Source of the DNA: Alphaproteobacteria bacterium
GTDB lineage: Bacteria > Myxococcota_A > UBA796 > GCA-2862545
Reading direction: 5' to 3'
Length of the DNA: 64,000 nt
Assembly: GCA_020632925.1 (NCBI GenBank)
Contig: JACKER010000008.1
Location: 558,001-622,000 of the forward strand
A model generated the notes under the pieces. It searched no databases. It saw only the letters and a list, made by a program, of their open reading frames with translations, and was not told the DNA's origin. Made by a program: the position numbers and the translations under genes. This document shows positions 35,132 through 44,408 of the stretch, piece by piece (the first letter of the stretch is position 1; every line of letters begins with the position of its first letter).

Positions 35132-35723
35132 TCCTCCGCCGGGCCTCCTCCCGGGCGACCCACCGGTCCAGCACGTCCCGGCGCTCCTCGCCACCCAGCA
35201 GGGCCTCCGGTCCGAGCGCTCGCGCGGCCATCGACACGGGGCGGAGCGCCAGGGCCGCCGCGACGGACACGTTGAGCGACTGAGCCATGCCGTGCATCGG
35301 CAGGTGGACCACACCGTCGGCGGCGTCGCGGGCCTCGGGCGAGACGCCGAGCAGCTCCGCGCCGAACCAGAGGCAGACGGGCCGGTCCACGGGCACCTCC
35401 TCCGGGGGCACCGAGCGACCGGGCACGAGGTCCGCGACCCAGATGGCGACGCCGTCCGCGCGCAGGGCGGCGATGGCCTCGGCAGAGTCCTCGTGGTGGT
35501 GCAGCTCGAGCCAACGCTCCGTCCCGCGGGCGGGGCCCGGCGACACGCGCAGCTTGCGGGTGCCCACCAGGTGGACGTGGTGCAGCCCCAGCGCGTCGCA
35601 GGTGCGCAGGATGGCCGAGACGTTGTGGCGGTGGTAGACGGCCTCGACCGCGCAGCGGACCCGCTGCAGGCGCTGGTCGAGCACGTCGCTCATCCGCTGC
35701 AGCCGCCGCTCGTTCGTCATCAT
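35115..35723 (-). CDS. SpoU/TrmH family RNA 2'-O-ribose methyltransferase
   Basis: A 202-aa knotted SPOUT methyltransferase. Motif 1 is HRHNVSAILRTCDALGLHHVHLVG, motif 2 LWFGAELLGVSPEA, motif 3 LPMHGMAQSLNVSVAAAL, which forms the trefoil knot and SAM site. The likely substrate is tRNA position 18 (TrmH type), judging by the HNVSAILRT form, but rRNA is possible. The ATG at 35723 has GAGGGG 6 nt upstream; a second ATG follows at once. Only 14 bp separate it from the divergent yhbY start, so the promoters overlap coding sequence. Confidence 0.9.
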   Translation of the reverse strand: MMTNERRLQRMSDVLDQRLQRVRCAVEAVYHRHNVSAILRTCDALGLHHVHLVGTRKLRVSPGPARGTERWLELHHHEDSAEAIAALRADGVAIWVADLVPGRSVPPEEVPVDRPVCLWFGAELLGVSPEARDAADGVVHLPMHGMAQSLNVSVAAALALRPVSMAARALGPEALLGGEERRDVLDRWVAREEARRRTTARS

Positions 35724-35737
35724 CGGGAGCCCCTCAC

Positions 35738-36037
35738 ATGGCGCTGACGCCACGCCAGGCACGGTATCTGAGCTCGCTCGCTCACGCCCTCGACCCGGTC
35801 GTCCGCGTCGGGCAGAACGGCGTGACCGACGCGGTCGTCGACAAGACCGACAAGGAGCTCGAGAACCACGAGCTGATCAAGGTCAAGATCGACGCGGACC
35901 GCGAAGGTGTGAAGGCCGCGGCCGACGCGCTGACCAGCGGGACGCACGGCCATCTGGTCCAGATCATCGGGAAGATCGCGATCCTGTACCGCCGGCGGAG
36001 CAAGAAGCCGACGATCCGCCTCCCGGCGGCGGATTGA
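35738..36037 (+). CDS. yhbY: YhbY/CRM-domain ribosome-associated RNA-binding protein
   Basis: A 99-aa CRS1/YhbY (CRM) domain protein. It has LTPRQARYLSSLAHALDPVVRVGQNGVTDAV, the ELIKVKI strand and the IGKIAILYRRRSKKPTI end typical of the family. YhbY binds pre-50S ribosomal particles in E. coli. ATG at 35738. The last 74 bp overlap the 3' end of the convergent exonuclease gene. Confidence 0.93.
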   Translation: MALTPRQARYLSSLAHALDPVVRVGQNGVTDAVVDKTDKELENHELIKVKIDADREGVKAAADALTSGTHGHLVQIIGKIAILYRRRSKKPTIRLPAAD

Positions 36038-36551
36038 CCAACGCGCGGTAGACGAAGGCAGCGTTCCGCGCGTCGTCCAGCGCCCGGTGCGCGGTGCCCT
36101 CGAACGTGCCCCCCAGACGCTCCACCGCCGTGCGCAGGCCTCCTCGCCCGCGACTGCGCGCGTAGCGGCGCTTGAGGTTGAGCGCACGCCAGCGGGGCGT
36201 CGGCAGGCCCGCGCGCAGACACTCACGGCGGAGCTGGCGGTCGTCCCAAGCGCCCCAGCCCACGAGCAGCACGTCGCGCTCGTCCCCCAACCACGCCAGG
36301 AACGCCTCGTGGACCGCGGCGAACGGCTTCGCCCCGTCCACGTCGGCCTGCGTGAGCCCCGTCAGCTCCGTGCAACGCGCGGAGAGCACCGGGTGCCGGC
36401 GCGGGCGGACCAGCGCGCGGAAGGTCCGGTCGCCGTCTGGCGCGAGCCACACCGCCCCGATCTCGATGATCTCGGTCTCGTTGCGCTGGTCGGCCCAAAG
36501 CGCGGGGTCCCGCTCGTCCCAGCAGGTCCCCTCGAGGTCGACGACGACGAC
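35964..36551 (-). CDS. DEDD-family 3'-5' exonuclease, start codon not identifiable
   Basis: About 195 aa. Exo I motif VVVDLEGTCWDE, Exo II region VGWGAWDDRQLRREC and Exo III HRALDDARNAAFVYRAL identify an ERI1/DnaQ-like nuclease. The frame runs upstream into the end of the ccmI gene with no ATG, GTG, TTG or CTG between the previous in-frame stop and the Exo I motif; the first canonical start (GTG 36452) would lose Exo I. I placed the start at GTC 36551, just before the motif, as a working boundary. Either an unusual start coupled to ccmI, or a sequence error, explains this. The 3' end overlaps yhbY by 74 bp. Confidence 0.72.
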   Translation of the reverse strand, partial: VVVVDLEGTCWDERDPALWADQRNETEIIEIGAVWLAPDGDRTFRALVRPRRHPVLSARCTELTGLTQADVDGAKPFAAVHEAFLAWLGDERDVLLVGWGAWDDRQLRRECLRAGLPTPRWRALNLKRRYARSRGRGGLRTAVERLGGTFEGTAHRALDDARNAAFVYRALVNPPPGGGSSASCSAGGTGSRSSR

Positions 36552-36568
36552 CCTCGGAGGGCCGTGCG

Positions 36569-38323
36569 CTACTTGAGCACCAGCGACAGCCCGCTGCTGC
36601 CCTTGGACACGCCGGTCGCGAGCGCCTCGGGCTCACCTGCCTTCGTCATCGCGTTGCCGTCCGCGTCGAGCCGCACGCTCACGTTGAAGGTGCCGGGCAC
36701 CGGGCGCGCCATGCCCATCTGGACGATGTCGGCCTCGGTGATCTCGAACTGCAGCGGGAAGGTCGCGCTCATGAGCTTCTTGGCGGCGATCGGCGGACCG
36801 CCGGCCGGGTCGCGGACCGAGAGGAACACCATCTTCCCGGCGGCCTCGGCAGCCCGCGCGGGGTCCAACGTCGCCGTCCCCGACGCGAGCACCGCCCCAC
36901 CACCGCCCGACGGGGGAGCGACCGGCGCCAGCAGCGGGTTGCCGGCCGGCGCGGGTGGCGGACCGCCCGCGGGAGCCACGCTCGTGGCACCGTCGAGGGT
37001 CAGCGTCACCACGAGGCCGTCCGTCCCGCGCGAGACGCCGGTCACCAGCGCCGAAGGGGTCCCCGGCTCCTTGGTCATCGCGTTGCCGTCGAGATCGACG
37101 CGCACCTTGAGGTCCATCACGGCCGGCACGTCGCCCGAGCCGGGCATCGCGCGGATGTCCGCCGTCGTCAGGTCGAACGGCATCGGGAAGGACAGCGGGC
37201 CCTGCACCACGTCCGCGGCCACGGGCGGACCGGGTCGACCGGGGGTCGCGAGCGACAGGAACAGTGTCTCCGTGCCCTTGAGCGTCGCCTGGGCAGCCGG
37301 ATCGATGACCACGGTGCCCTTGGCCAGCACGTCGCCGCCAGCGCCCGGCATCGGCGGGGGCGGGCCACCGGCGGCCTGGGTGCGCGCCTCGTTGAGCGCG
37401 GCTCGGAGCTGCGGGCTGTTCGGGTCGAGCTCGACCGCCTTCTCGAGGGCCGCCGCCGCCTGCTCGAACTGCTGGGTCTCGAGGAGGATGAGGCCCTTGT
37501 AGGCCGTGGCCTTGGGGTGGTTCGGGTCGTCCGCGAGCACGCCCTCGAGGTCCACCAGCGCCTTGTCCATCATGCCCATCATCGCGGTGAGCAGGGCACG
37601 CTGCGTGCGGGCGTCGAGGTTCTTCGAGTCGACCTTGAGCGCCATGTCGTTGTACTGCAGGGCCTTCTCGGGCACGCCGTGCGACAGGTAGAGCTGGGTC
37701 AGCTCGACGAGCACGCCCGCGTCGTTCGGGTTCGCGGCCAGCGCGGCGTTCAGCTGCTCCTCGCGCGCCTTGAACTGCGGCGTCTGCGTGGGATCCTGCT
37801 GCTGCTGCTGCTGCATCGCGTCTTCGCCAGGCAGCGAGCCCGTCATCGACCCGCCGCCCCGATCGCGGCTGTTGTCCTGCGCGAACGTCCACAGGACCCA
37901 GCCCAGCGCGACGGCGCCGAGGGCGTAGAGGGCACCCTTCCACTCGGGGGCGAGCCCGGCGGGGGCAGGTGGAGGGGCAGCGGCAGCCGGAGCGGCAGCC
38001 GGAGCGGGAGCGGGAGCGGGAGCGGGAGCGTCGCCGCCGACGGTGCCGGTCTCCAGGGCCTCGATGGCGCGAGCGCCACGGGCGAGCAGGCGCTCACGCT
38101 CCGCGGCGTACTCCGCGGGGTCCATCTTCGCCTGATCGAGCTCGAGGTTCTTCAGCGCCTCGACGACCTCGTCCCGCGTGGACTGGAGGTCGTTGCGACG
38201 ACGCTCGGCCTCCACCTGCGCCGACGACGAGCTGCCCTGTCGCGACAGCGTGAGCGCGGCGCCCACGGCGCCCATGACGAAGACCGCGAGCGGCGGCCCC
38301 CAGTCCCCCCAGTCGATGTCCAC
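36569..38323 (-). CDS. ccmI: cytochrome c biogenesis TPR protein CcmI/CycH, with two C-terminal repeats
   Basis: A 584-aa membrane-anchored protein, the haem lyase accessory that presents apocytochrome c. It has an N-terminal helix (LAVFVMGAVGAALTLS), a CcmI-type cytoplasmic helical domain with MDPAEYAAERERLLARG, a PAPAPA linker, a second helix (ALYALGAVALGWVLWTFA), a Gln6 tract, TPR repeats (~255-400), and a tandem pair of the CcmI C-terminal beta domain (two similar units, VLAKGTVVIDPAAQ... and VLASGTATLDPARA..., each ending DLDGNAMTK / DADGNAMTK). The GTG at 38323 has GGAGG 7 nt upstream, just after ccmH. Duplication of the final domain is unusual. Confidence 0.85.
   Translation of the reverse strand: MDIDWGDWGPPLAVFVMGAVGAALTLSRQGSSSSAQVEAERRRNDLQSTRDEVVEALKNLELDQAKMDPAEYAAERERLLARGARAIEALETGTVGGDAPAPAPAPAPAAAPAAAAPPPAPAGLAPEWKGALYALGAVALGWVLWTFAQDNSRDRGGGSMTGSLPGEDAMQQQQQQDPTQTPQFKAREEQLNAALAANPNDAGVLVELTQLYLSHGVPEKALQYNDMALKVDSKNLDARTQRALLTAMMGMMDKALVDLEGVLADDPNHPKATAYKGLILLETQQFEQAAAALEKAVELDPNSPQLRAALNEARTQAAGGPPPPMPGAGGDVLAKGTVVIDPAAQATLKGTETLFLSLATPGRPGPPVAADVVQGPLSFPMPFDLTTADIRAMPGSGDVPAVMDLKVRVDLDGNAMTKEPGTPSALVTGVSRGTDGLVVTLTLDGATSVAPAGGPPPAPAGNPLLAPVAPPSGGGGAVLASGTATLDPARAAEAAGKMVFLSVRDPAGGPPIAAKKLMSATFPLQFEITEADIVQMGMARPVPGTFNVSVRLDADGNAMTKAGEPEALATGVSKGSSGLSLVLK
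37796..37813. repeat. (CTG)6 microsatellite in ccmI
   Basis: Six CTG units read as CAG on the coding strand, encoding Gln6. Slippage could vary tract length. Confidence 0.8.
38001..38030. repeat. (GGAGCG)5 repeat in ccmI
   Basis: Five perfect 6-bp units encoding a Pro-Ala linker on the minus strand. Confidence 0.8.
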
Positions 38324-38325
38324 GG

Positions 38326-38853
38326 TCAGTCCTCCAGCTCGGCGAGCAGCCGCTGCTCGTAGCGGTCCTTCGGGGCGTGGCCCTGATCGGACGGCAACGG
38401 CACCTCGTCCGGCTCCTTGCGCCAGACCATCATCGTGTACGCGGCCCACGCGAGCCCGCCGCCCAGCACCAGGCCGGGACCCACGTAGATCAGCATGTTC
38501 CGGCGGTCCGCGGGCGGCGCCAACAGCAGCCACTCGCCGTACCGCTCGATGAAGAAGGCCTTGATGTCGGCCTCGGTGTACCCCGCGGCCACGAGCACCT
38601 TGATGCGCCGCTGCATGTTGACGGCGGCGGGGCTCGTGGAGTCCGCGACGGACAGGCCCTGGCAGACGGGGCACCGGAGCTGCTGGCCGATGTGCTGCGC
38701 CAGCGCGGCGACCTCCTCGGGAGGCGGCGGCTCGCCCGCAGCGATGCCGGGGATGACGCTGAGGTCCTCGCCCGCCTCGATCGCGCCGAACTCTCCGCCG
38801 GCAGGAGGGGTCTGTGCGAGGGCCAGGCCCAACAGGGCGACGACGATGGGCAT
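38326..38853 (-). CDS. ccmH: cytochrome c maturation protein CcmH
   Basis: A 175-aa periplasmic, membrane-anchored thiol reductant for apocytochrome c. Signal peptide MPIVVALLGLALAQ, then the LRCPVCQGLSVADS redox motif (LRCxxCQ), KVLVAAGYTEADIKAFFIERYGEW, and a C-terminal helix (LIYVGPGLVLGGGLAWAAYTM). The start overlaps the ccmG stop by one base (TGATG) and the stop is 2 bp from ccmI. Confidence 0.95.
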   Translation of the reverse strand: MPIVVALLGLALAQTPPAGGEFGAIEAGEDLSVIPGIAAGEPPPPEEVAALAQHIGQQLRCPVCQGLSVADSTSPAAVNMQRRIKVLVAAGYTEADIKAFFIERYGEWLLLAPPADRRNMLIYVGPGLVLGGGLAWAAYTMMVWRKEPDEVPLPSDQGHAPKDRYEQRLLAELED

Positions 38854-39383
38854 CACTGGCGGATCCGGGCGAGCAGGGGCTGCAGCGTCTGCGGGTAGAG
38901 GGCTTGCGCCTCCTTGTGCACGATCGTGCCCTGCTTGTCGATGAAGAAGCTCTCGGGGACCCCGGTCACGCCGAAGTCGATGGCGATCGCACCCGTGGGG
39001 TCGACGAGGTGCGGGTACGCCTGACCCTTCTGCGCGAGGTAGCGCCGGACGGCCTCGGGCTCGTCGCTGTAGATCACCCCGAGGAAGACCACGTCGGGGT
39101 ACGCCTTGGCGGCCTGGAGCAGGAGCGGGTGCTCGTACTTGCAGGGCCCGCACCAGGTCGACCAGAAGTTGAGCACGACGGGCTTGCCCTTCAGCTCCTC
39201 CATCGACCAGTGCTTGCCGTCGAGATCCACGAGATCGAACCGCGGCGCAGGCGTGCCCGTCCGCACGTCGGGGACGGCGTGCGGGTCGTTGCCGAAGCCC
39301 GTCGCCAGGAAGTACAGCAACGGCAGCACGACCACCAGACCCGCGAGCAGGTAGCGGACGTTGACCGCTCCGCGACGGGTCAC
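38853..39383 (-). CDS. ccmG: thiol:disulfide reductase CcmG/DsbE
   Basis: A 176-aa membrane-anchored thioredoxin-fold protein: N-terminal helix (YLLAGLVVVLPLLYFLATGF), then a TlpA-like domain with FWSTWCGPCK (CxxC), GVIYSDEPEAVRRYL and cis-Pro loop VTGVPESFFIDKQG. It keeps CcmH/apocytochrome cysteines reduced. The GTG at 39383 overlaps the ccmF stop (GTGA). Confidence 0.95.
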   Translation of the reverse strand: MTRRGAVNVRYLLAGLVVVLPLLYFLATGFGNDPHAVPDVRTGTPAPRFDLVDLDGKHWSMEELKGKPVVLNFWSTWCGPCKYEHPLLLQAAKAYPDVVFLGVIYSDEPEAVRRYLAQKGQAYPHLVDPTGAIAIDFGVTGVPESFFIDKQGTIVHKEAQALYPQTLQPLLARIRQ

Positions 39384-41431
39384 TTCGCGCCCCCGGGCTG
39401 CACGCCCGCCGGGACCTGTGCCTGCGCGCCGCCCTGCTTCTGACGCGAGCGCTGCGGCCAGAGCGCCAGCGCCGAGCCGAGCGCGATGATCGGCGCGCTC
39501 CACCACAGCCACATCTGGTACGGCTCGTGGATCAGGCGCACGACGACCGTGGCGTTGGCCTCCTTCGAGACCTCGATCAGCGAGAAGTACAGGTCGTACG
39601 TCGGGGTGGAGTACACCTCGGGCGTCACGATGGGCTCGCGCTGGGTCGGGTAATAGCGCATCTTCGGGCCGAAGCGGCCGACGGCCTTCCCACCCTTCGT
39701 CACGTCGAAGTTGGCGACGACCGACTGCCGCATCGGCTCCGTCACGAGCTCGCTGCCGGCGTACGTCACGGTGAAGCCCGCGAAGTCCTCCACGGACTGC
39801 CCGATGTTCAGCGTGTAGTCGCGCTCCAGGCGGTACCCCTTGGAGAGCGCGAGCGAGAAGACGGCGAACAGGACCCCGTAGTGGGCCACCTGACCGCCGA
39901 TCCGGCGCCGGCTCCGCTCGAACACCTTGAGCGCCGCGGAGACCGGGCTCTCCTTGCGGGCACCCACGCGCTGCATCACGGGCTCGATGAACTCGTACAG
40001 GTTGCACCACAGCGCGAAGCCGATGGTGAACAGGGTGAGCACGGTGTACGGCTTGTCGAAGCCGAGCGCGTACGACCAACCCGCGAAGAGCGCGCCGACG
40101 ACCGCGGCGGGCGCGATGCGGCGGGAGAAGGCGCCGGGCTCGGTGCGGCCCCAGGGGAGCGCCGGACCCACACCCATCATGAACACGATGCCGAGGCCGA
40201 GGGGCAGCGCCCACTTGTCGAAGTACGGGCCGCCGACGCTGACCTTGCGCTCCTGCATCGCCTCGGTGATCAGCGGGTAGAGCGTGCCGAGCAGGACGGT
40301 GAACGTGAACACCGCGAACAGCAGGTTCTGCACCAGGATCGAGAACTCGCGGGTCAGCAGGCCGCCGCCCGTCCGGTCGGAGCGTCCGCCGAGCTCGCCG
40401 TCCACGGACCGCGCGGTCTCGTCGAGCAGGTGCGAGCGCATCGCCAGCAGCACCACCGAGTAGACCAGGCTGATCCCGATGAACACCAGGAAGACCGGCC
40501 CGATCGCCGACTGCGTGAAGCTGTGGACGCTGTTGAACACGCCGGAGCGCGTCATGAACGTGCCGAGCAGCGTCAACAGGAAGGTCGTCATGCCGAGGAC
40601 CAGCGTCCAGTCCCGCATCCGGCCGCGGCGCTGGAGCACCATCGCGCTGTGCAGGAAGGCCGTCCCCGTGAGCCACGGGTGGAAGCTCGCGTTCTCGACG
40701 GGGTCCCACGCCCAGGCGCCGCCCCAGCCGAGCACCTCGTACGACCACCAGCCGCCGAGCATGATGCCGAAGGTCAGGAAGGTCCACGGCACCAGCATCA
40801 GCCGGCGCACGGGCACCATCCAGCCCGCGTCCAGCCGGCCCGCCAGCAGCGCCGCGCACACCAGCGAGAACGGCACGCTCATCCCGACGTACCCGAGGTA
40901 GAGCGTCGGCGGGTGCACGATCATCAGCCAGTGGTTCTGCAACAGCGGGTTCGGACCAGGCCCGTCGGGCGGCACCATCGCGACCGGCGCGAACGGGTTG
41001 GCGATACCGCCCACCAGCAGCGCGAAGAAGATGCTGATGCCCATGAGCACGTGGAGCGCCCACGGGGCGTACTCCTTGTGCTTCTCGCCGAGCGTCCACA
41101 CCGTCAGCGCGACGTACCCGCCGAGGATACCGCCCCAGAACAGGATCGAGCCGTTGAGGCTGGACCACAGGCTCGGGATGGCGATCCACCACGGCGTCGC
41201 GAGGGAGCCGACCTCGGTCACGTACTCGACCGAGAAGTCCTTCACGAGCAGCGCGTAGATCATCAGCAGGTTCGCCGAGATCATCGACGCCGAGAACGCG
41301 TACGCGGCGTTCCGGGTGACGAGCCACGCGCGACGGTCCTTGCGCATGGCGGCGACCGCCCCGCCGAAGAAGCCGGTGGTGGCGAAGAAGAGGGAGCCGA
41401 GCACCAGCCCGCGGCCGAGCATCGAGATCAT
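39380..41431 (-). CDS. ccmF: cytochrome c haem lyase subunit CcmF
   Basis: A 683-aa polytopic haem lyase component with about 14 membrane helices and the WWD haem-handling motif GGWWSYEVLGWGGAWAWDPVENASFHPWL. Conserved His residues flank the motif. A periplasmic domain near the C-terminus precedes the final helix. Length is normal for CcmF. ATG at 41431, 5 bp after ccmE. Confidence 0.96.
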   Translation of the reverse strand: MISMLGRGLVLGSLFFATTGFFGGAVAAMRKDRRAWLVTRNAAYAFSASMISANLLMIYALLVKDFSVEYVTEVGSLATPWWIAIPSLWSSLNGSILFWGGILGGYVALTVWTLGEKHKEYAPWALHVLMGISIFFALLVGGIANPFAPVAMVPPDGPGPNPLLQNHWLMIVHPPTLYLGYVGMSVPFSLVCAALLAGRLDAGWMVPVRRLMLVPWTFLTFGIMLGGWWSYEVLGWGGAWAWDPVENASFHPWLTGTAFLHSAMVLQRRGRMRDWTLVLGMTTFLLTLLGTFMTRSGVFNSVHSFTQSAIGPVFLVFIGISLVYSVVLLAMRSHLLDETARSVDGELGGRSDRTGGGLLTREFSILVQNLLFAVFTFTVLLGTLYPLITEAMQERKVSVGGPYFDKWALPLGLGIVFMMGVGPALPWGRTEPGAFSRRIAPAAVVGALFAGWSYALGFDKPYTVLTLFTIGFALWCNLYEFIEPVMQRVGARKESPVSAALKVFERSRRRIGGQVAHYGVLFAVFSLALSKGYRLERDYTLNIGQSVEDFAGFTVTYAGSELVTEPMRQSVVANFDVTKGGKAVGRFGPKMRYYPTQREPIVTPEVYSTPTYDLYFSLIEVSKEANATVVVRLIHEPYQMWLWWSAPIIALGSALALWPQRSRQKQGGAQAQVPAGVQPGGAK

Positions 41432-41436
41432 GAGGT

Positions 41437-41892
41437 TCAGGACCCCTGGAGCGTCTGCGGCAGGTTCTTGTACACGTCGGCGGGGCTCTCACCCTCACCC
41501 GGCGGCTGGTACTCGGAGCCGTGGCTGACCATCACCTTGTCCGAGTGGAAGACGCCATCGGCGCCGAGGCGCCCCTCGACGACGACACCGATGCCCTCAC
41601 GGAACATCTGCGGCGGGTTGCCCTCGTTGCGGACCTTCACCGTCGTCTTGTTGTCGGTGATGTCGAAGGTGACGAGGTGGGCGTCCTGGTCCCAGGTGTA
41701 CGTCCCGGCGACCACCATCCCGCCGAGGCGCACCGTGGCGTCCTTGGCGTTGGAGGCGGCCGCGAGCTCGGTCGGCGACCAGTAGTAGGTCACGTTGCGC
41801 CCGATGTCGGACATGCCGATGAAGCCGAGCGCGGAGAGCGCCACGACCACGGCCACGACGCCGAACAACCGCTTCTTCATCGCGTCGGTCAT
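41437..41892 (-). CDS. ccmE: haem chaperone CcmE
   Basis: A 151-aa membrane-anchored OB-fold protein that carries haem covalently. N-terminal anchor (RLFGVVAVVVALSALGFIG), VRLGGMVVAGTYTWD and the haem-binding HxxxY motif in MVSHGSEYQPP. The ATG at 41892 has GGAGGAAG-like spacing (GAGGAAGC) upstream and overlaps the ccmD stop (ATGA). Confidence 0.95.
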   Translation of the reverse strand: MTDAMKKRLFGVVAVVVALSALGFIGMSDIGRNVTYYWSPTELAAASNAKDATVRLGGMVVAGTYTWDQDAHLVTFDITDNKTTVKVRNEGNPPQMFREGIGVVVEGRLGADGVFHSDKVMVSHGSEYQPPGEGESPADVYKNLPQTLQGS

Positions 41893-42001
41893 GCTTCCTC
41901 CCTCGAGCGGAGCCACAGGCTCGCCGCATACCCCACCACGAACACCCACGTGATCACGTAGGACGCGATCACGTACTCCCAGCCACCCTGGACGACGCCG
42001 T

Positions 42002-42005
<4 letters not shown>
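41889..42005 (-). CDS. ccmD: haem exporter small subunit CcmD
   Basis: A 38-aa single-helix protein (EYVIASYVITWVFVVGYAASLW, then RSREEA), matching CcmD in size, charge and position. It overlaps ccmC and ccmE by ATGA on both sides. CcmD releases holo-CcmE from the CcmABC complex in E. coli. Confidence 0.9.
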
Positions 42006-42787
<782 letters not shown>

Positions 42788-42944
42788 GCCTCCGCTGATG
42801 GTCCACCTCCCGTACACCACCGGTGTCCCGGCGCGACGGTCCCCTTCAGTATCGTCGACCCCACCCCGCGTGGGACCCGCTCATGGAAGTCTAATGCAAG
42901 GCGCGTTCCAGCCGTAACGAACGGAGGAACGTGCACGGGCGCCC

Positions 42945-42970
42945 GATGTGCGGCACCGATGTCGCACATC
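42945..42970 (-). other. hairpin at the ccmB 3' end
   Basis: GATGTGCG and CGCACATC form a perfect 8-bp stem with a 10-nt loop, overlapping the ccmB stop codon. No T run follows. It could slow or end ccmAB transcription or stabilise the mRNA before the 180-bp gap to ccmC. Confidence 0.4.
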
Positions 42971-43643
42971 AGTCCTCCTGGATCCGGCCGTAGAGGACGG
43001 CGGAGAGCGACCAGTGGACCGCGTCGAACGCCGCCACGAGCGCGATCCAGCTCGGCGCCTGGTTCATGGGATCGCCCTCGAAGATCTTGGTCGTCGCGTT
43101 GCTCACCGCCAGCAACGCCGGGACGACGAGCGGGAACAGCAGCAGCGGCAGGAGCACCGACGAGCCGCGCGCCTGGCTCGTGATGAGGCCGTACAGCGTC
43201 CCCGGGGCAGCGAGCGCGCCACAGCCCAGGAGCACCGTGAGGAAGAGCATGGGCAGGCTGCCGTGGATGGGCGCGTCGTAGATGCCGACGAGCAGCGGCA
43301 GGAGCGCCAGCGCGACGCCGACCAGGACGGCCGTGTTCGCGAGCGCCTTGCCGTAGAAGACGGCGACCGGCTCGACGGGCCACAGCAGCAACCCCTCCAT
43401 CGCGCCGTGCTCGTGCTCGACGGCGTAGCTCTGGTCGAGCGAGCGGGTCGACGCGAGCAGGAGCCCGAGCCACAGCGTGCCCCCCGCGATCCGCGGCAGG
43501 ATCGTGGACTCCGGCGTCGAGAACGCCACCATCAGCACGGTCGCGAGCGCGAACCAGAAGATCCCGGACACGCGGCTGCGCTGGCGCCACTCGGTGAGCA
43601 GCTCCTTGCGCAGCATCTGTGCGGTCTGGCGCAGCGTCCTCAT
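42969..43643 (-). CDS. ccmB: haem exporter protein CcmB
   Basis: A 224-aa membrane protein with six helices, the permease partner of CcmA. Typical pieces are RKELLTEWRQRSRVSGIFWFALATVLMV, RSLDQSYAVEHEHGAMEGLLL and GTLYGLITSQARGSSVLLPLLLFPLVVPAL. ATG at 43643 overlaps the ccmA stop (ATGA). Confidence 0.95.
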   Translation of the reverse strand: MRTLRQTAQMLRKELLTEWRQRSRVSGIFWFALATVLMVAFSTPESTILPRIAGGTLWLGLLLASTRSLDQSYAVEHEHGAMEGLLLWPVEPVAVFYGKALANTAVLVGVALALLPLLVGIYDAPIHGSLPMLFLTVLLGCGALAAPGTLYGLITSQARGSSVLLPLLLFPLVVPALLAVSNATTKIFEGDPMNQAPSWIALVAAFDAVHWSLSAVLYGRIQED

Positions 43644-44314
43644 TCGAAGGCCAGATCCTGGGGAAGCCCGTCCACCGACCCGGTGTAGATGGGCCTGCCC
43701 TGCTCGAGGATGAGGGCGTGCTCGCACACCGCGCGGGCGGCCTGCGGCAGGTGGGTCGCCATCACGATGGTCGCGCCGGCGTCGCGCAGGCTGCGGACGA
43801 CCCCGACGAGCAGCTCGCGTCCGGCGGGATCGAGGGCGGTGAACGGCTCGTCGAGCAGCACGAGCTCGGGCTGCTTGAGGAGCATCCGCGCGAGGGCCGC
43901 ACGCCGCCGCATGCCGGCGGAGAACATGCGCACGGGGTCCCGTCGCTCCGGATCGAGCCCCACGCGGCGCAGCAACCCGGGGATGTCCGCCTCGAGCCCG
44001 CCGAGCCCGGCCCAGACCGAGAGGTTCTCGGCGGCGGACAGGTCGTCGTACAGGTGGGGCTTGTGGCCGAGGACGGCGATCCTGCCACGCAGATCCTGGC
44101 GGTGCTCCCACAGCTCGCGGCCGCCCATGGTGATCCGGCCCTCGTGCACGCGGAGCGCGGTCGAGAGACAGCCGATGAGCGTGCTCTTCCCGGACCCGTT
44201 GTGCCCGAGCAGCATCCAGGCCTCGCCCGGGCGGATCTCCACGTCGACGTGGATCAGCGCCCACCTGCGGCCGTAGCGTCGGCTCACGTCCTCGATGCGC
44301 ACCGGGCCCAGCAC
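43640..44314 (-). CDS. ccmA: haem exporter ATP-binding protein CcmA
   Basis: A 224-aa ABC ATPase. Walker A GHNGSGKST, Q-loop region VLGHKPHLYDDLSAAENL, signature MFSAGMRRRAALAR (FSAGM in place of LSGGQ, as usual for CcmA), Walker B LVLLDEP and H-loop ATHLP. The GTG at 44314 has GGAGGG about 8 nt upstream; extending to 44434 adds a non-homologous tail. First gene of the ccm operon, divergent from the cyanophycinase-like gene with 94 bp between. Confidence 0.94.
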   Translation of the reverse strand: MLGPVRIEDVSRRYGRRWALIHVDVEIRPGEAWMLLGHNGSGKSTLIGCLSTALRVHEGRITMGGRELWEHRQDLRGRIAVLGHKPHLYDDLSAAENLSVWAGLGGLEADIPGLLRRVGLDPERRDPVRMFSAGMRRRAALARMLLKQPELVLLDEPFTALDPAGRELLVGVVRSLRDAGATIVMATHLPQAARAVCEHALILEQGRPIYTGSVDGLPQDLAFE

Positions 44315-44408
44315 CTCGGTCCCTCCGGCCGTGCCGGGTAACCCGCGCCGGGCGCGTTGCCGCGTGACGGCCGCGGGGGTACCGTCGCCCTTCTCACCGG
44401 GAGGGCGC

